Shown: in pieces, positions 62,543 through 64,000 of the stretch | Layout of the letters: each line of letters starts with the position of its first letter | How positions within the stretch are numbered: the first letter of the stretch is position 1 | Source of the DNA: Saccharospirillum impatiens DSM 12546 | Lineage (GTDB): Bacteria > Pseudomonadota > Gammaproteobacteria > Pseudomonadales > Natronospirillaceae | DNA: 64,000 nt | Direction of reading: 5' to 3' | Assembly (NCBI RefSeq): GCF_000423605.1 | Contig: NZ_AUIH01000013.1 | Span: 1 to 64,000, forward strand | Translations under genes and position numbers: made by a program | Notes under the pieces: generated by a model | Databases searched by the model: none | What the model was told of the DNA's origin: nothing | The model's input: the letters and a program-made list of their open reading frames with translations, nothing else

Positions 62543-64000
62543 ATGAAGAAAAGTCTGTCACTTTTTGCTGGCGCAGCGCTTGCGACGGCAATGGCTTCAA
62601 CCGCTGTTGCGGACACCTTTGTGTTTTGTTCGGAAGCGAGCCCTGAAGGCTTTAACCCCGCATTTTACACGTCTGGCACAACCTTTGATGCCTCTTCGCG
62701 CACCATGTTCAATCGACTGGTTGAATTTGAGCGCGGCGGCACCTCAGTTGTACCCGGACTGGCTGAAAGCTGGGAAATTTCCGAAGACGGCCTGACTTAC
62801 ACCTTCAACTTGCGTGAAGGCGTGAAATTCCACGCGCGGTCAGACTTCCGTCCAAGCCGTGAATTCAATGCCGAAGACGTTGTGTTCAGCTTTGAACGTC
62901 AAATGAATCCGGATCATCCGTTTCATGGCGTCAGCAACCAGGACTATGCCTACTTTGGTTACATGGGCATGGCCGACGCGATCGACTCGATCTCTGCGCC
63001 GGATGACTACACCATTGTCTTCAACCTGAGCGCTCCGAACGCCACCTTCCTGGCCAACCTGGCCATGGATTTCGCCTCCATTCACTCGGCTGAATACGCT
63101 GACGCCATGATGGATGCCGGCACGCCGAACCAGGTCGACATCACGCCTATCGGTACCGGCCCGTTCATTCTGGCTCAGTATCGCAAAGACTCTGTGATTC
63201 GCTATGTACGTCACAATGCGTACTGGGAAGGCGCTGCAGACATCGAACGTCTGGTGTTCTCAATCACGCCTGATGCCAGTGTGCGTTATGCAAAACTGCG
63301 CGCCGGTGAGTGTCACCACATGGTGTATCCGAACCCTTCCGATGTTGCAGCCATGCAAGACGACCCGAACATCAACGTGCTGTCTCAGCCCGGTCTGAAC
63401 GTCGGTTACCTCGCGTTCAACACCAACAAAGCACCGTTCGACAATGATCTGGTACGTCAGGCGCTGAACATTGCGACCAACAAAGAAGCCATTCTGGATG
63501 CGGTTTACCAGGGCGCTGGTCAGGTTGCCAAGAACCCGATCCCACCGACAATGTGGTCTTACAACGAGAACGTGGTCGATTATGACTACGATCCCGAGTA
63601 TGCCCGTCAGTTGTTGGCCGAAGCCGGCTTTGAAGATGGCTTTGAAACCGACATCTGGGCAATGCCGGTACAACGCCCTTACAACCCGAACGCTCGCCGC
63701 ATGGCTGAGCTGATTCAGGCTGACTGGGCTGCGGTTGGCGTTGACGCTGAAATCGTTTCTTTCGAGTGGGGCGAGTACCTGGAACGCACCCAGAACGGTG
63801 AGCATGAAACCATGATGCTTGGCTGGACAGGCGACAACGGCGACCCGGACAACTTCCTGAACACCCTGCTGGGCTGTCAGGCGGCTGAAACCGGTGGTAA
63901 CCGCGCTTTCTGGTGTGACGAAGAGTTCAACTCTCTGGTAGACCAGGCACTGCGTACGCCAGTCGTAGAAGAACGCACAGCTCTGTACGAAGAAGCTCAG
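62543..64000 (+). CDS. Dipeptide/oligopeptide ABC transporter binding protein (DppA-like), incomplete
   Basis: The first 486 residues of a family-5 extracellular solute-binding protein; the frame is open at the right edge and about 40-50 residues should be missing. A signal peptide ends near residue 23 (STAVA). Diagnostic segments are FVFCSEASPEGFNPAFYTSG at the mature N-terminus, GLAESWEISEDGLTYTFNLR, FNAEDVVFSFERQ and VGYLAFNTNKAPFDN, all close to DppA. AGGAGAG lies eight bases before the ATG. Permease and ATPase genes probably follow outside the window. Confidence 0.88.
   Translation, partial: MKKSLSLFAGAALATAMASTAVADTFVFCSEASPEGFNPAFYTSGTTFDASSRTMFNRLVEFERGGTSVVPGLAESWEISEDGLTYTFNLREGVKFHARSDFRPSREFNAEDVVFSFERQMNPDHPFHGVSNQDYAYFGYMGMADAIDSISAPDDYTIVFNLSAPNATFLANLAMDFASIHSAEYADAMMDAGTPNQVDITPIGTGPFILAQYRKDSVIRYVRHNAYWEGAADIERLVFSITPDASVRYAKLRAGECHHMVYPNPSDVAAMQDDPNINVLSQPGLNVGYLAFNTNKAPFDNDLVRQALNIATNKEAILDAVYQGAGQVAKNPIPPTMWSYNENVVDYDYDPEYARQLLAEAGFEDGFETDIWAMPVQRPYNPNARRMAELIQADWAAVGVDAEIVSFEWGEYLERTQNGEHETMMLGWTGDNGDPDNFLNTLLGCQAAETGGNRAFWCDEEFNSLVDQALRTPVVEERTALYEEAQ

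Noticed and set aside
1-64000. CRISPR arrays, rRNA genes and prophage
   Set aside because: No regularly spaced direct repeats, rRNA-like sequence, integrase or phage structural genes were seen; apart from the tRNA-like part of ssrA I found no tRNA gene by eye.

Overview
The window reads as a chromosomal segment of a heterotrophic, probably marine or halophilic gammaproteobacterium of the Oceanospirillales type. The clues are a one-piece ssrA (tmRNA) beside smpB, Ugp, Aot-like and two TRAP uptake systems, an FNR/ANR-type site, and several families of short palindromic intergenic repeats. The genus is an inference. Genes are densely packed in operons, many with 4-base start/stop overlaps.

Layout: 1-2.1 kb is insertion-sequence debris: the right end of an ISL3-type element that cuts into a metallophosphoesterase gene, and IS3-type remnants. 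2.1-8.7 kb is a formaldehyde-to-CO2 oxidation module (fdhA, then fdsGBAD). 8.9-11.3 kb has a small coiled-coil protein and a chemoreceptor. 11.4-15.7 kb is sbcDC. 15.7-24.3 kb is a glycerophosphodiester/phosphate scavenging operon (ugpBAEC, ugpQ, a GlpR-like repressor, a HAD phosphatase and a Na/Pi symporter) behind a promoter with a PhoB-type box and GlpR-type half-sites. 24.6-32.2 kb has an SLC13/RCK transporter, an EamA exporter, a DUF917 protein overlapping a hybrid histidine kinase, a CorA channel and a CaCA antiporter.

32.4-44.3 kb is the most interesting part. A divergent catabolic cluster flanks a GntR/UTRA regulator. One arm encodes a tautomerase-SnoaL fusion, an isocitrate-lyase/PEP-mutase-family lyase, an isochorismatase-fold amidohydrolase, two PuuE/cyclic-imidase-like 'polysaccharide deacetylases' and a flavoprotein. 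The other encodes a LeuCD-type hydratase and a TRAP transporter. Two near-identical 18-bp sites precede the two arms. The enzyme set fits stepwise breakdown of a (substituted) cyclic imide: imide to half-amide to alkylmaleate to alkylmalate to oxo acid plus carboxylic acid. This pathway is inferred, not proven.

44.5-51.6 kb is a benzoylformate module: LysR, benzoylformate decarboxylase, a TRAP transporter and an aromatic aldehyde dehydrogenase. 52-53.7 kb holds two hairpin-dense repeat units, ssrA with an unusually long 13-residue tag, and smpB. 53.8-56.7 kb has a CidA/LrgB pair and an FNR-boxed hexahaem cytochrome with a NapC-type quinol dehydrogenase. 56.9-61.5 kb is an arginine/ornithine-type ABC transporter followed by astE. 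The window ends inside a dipeptide-type ABC binding protein gene.
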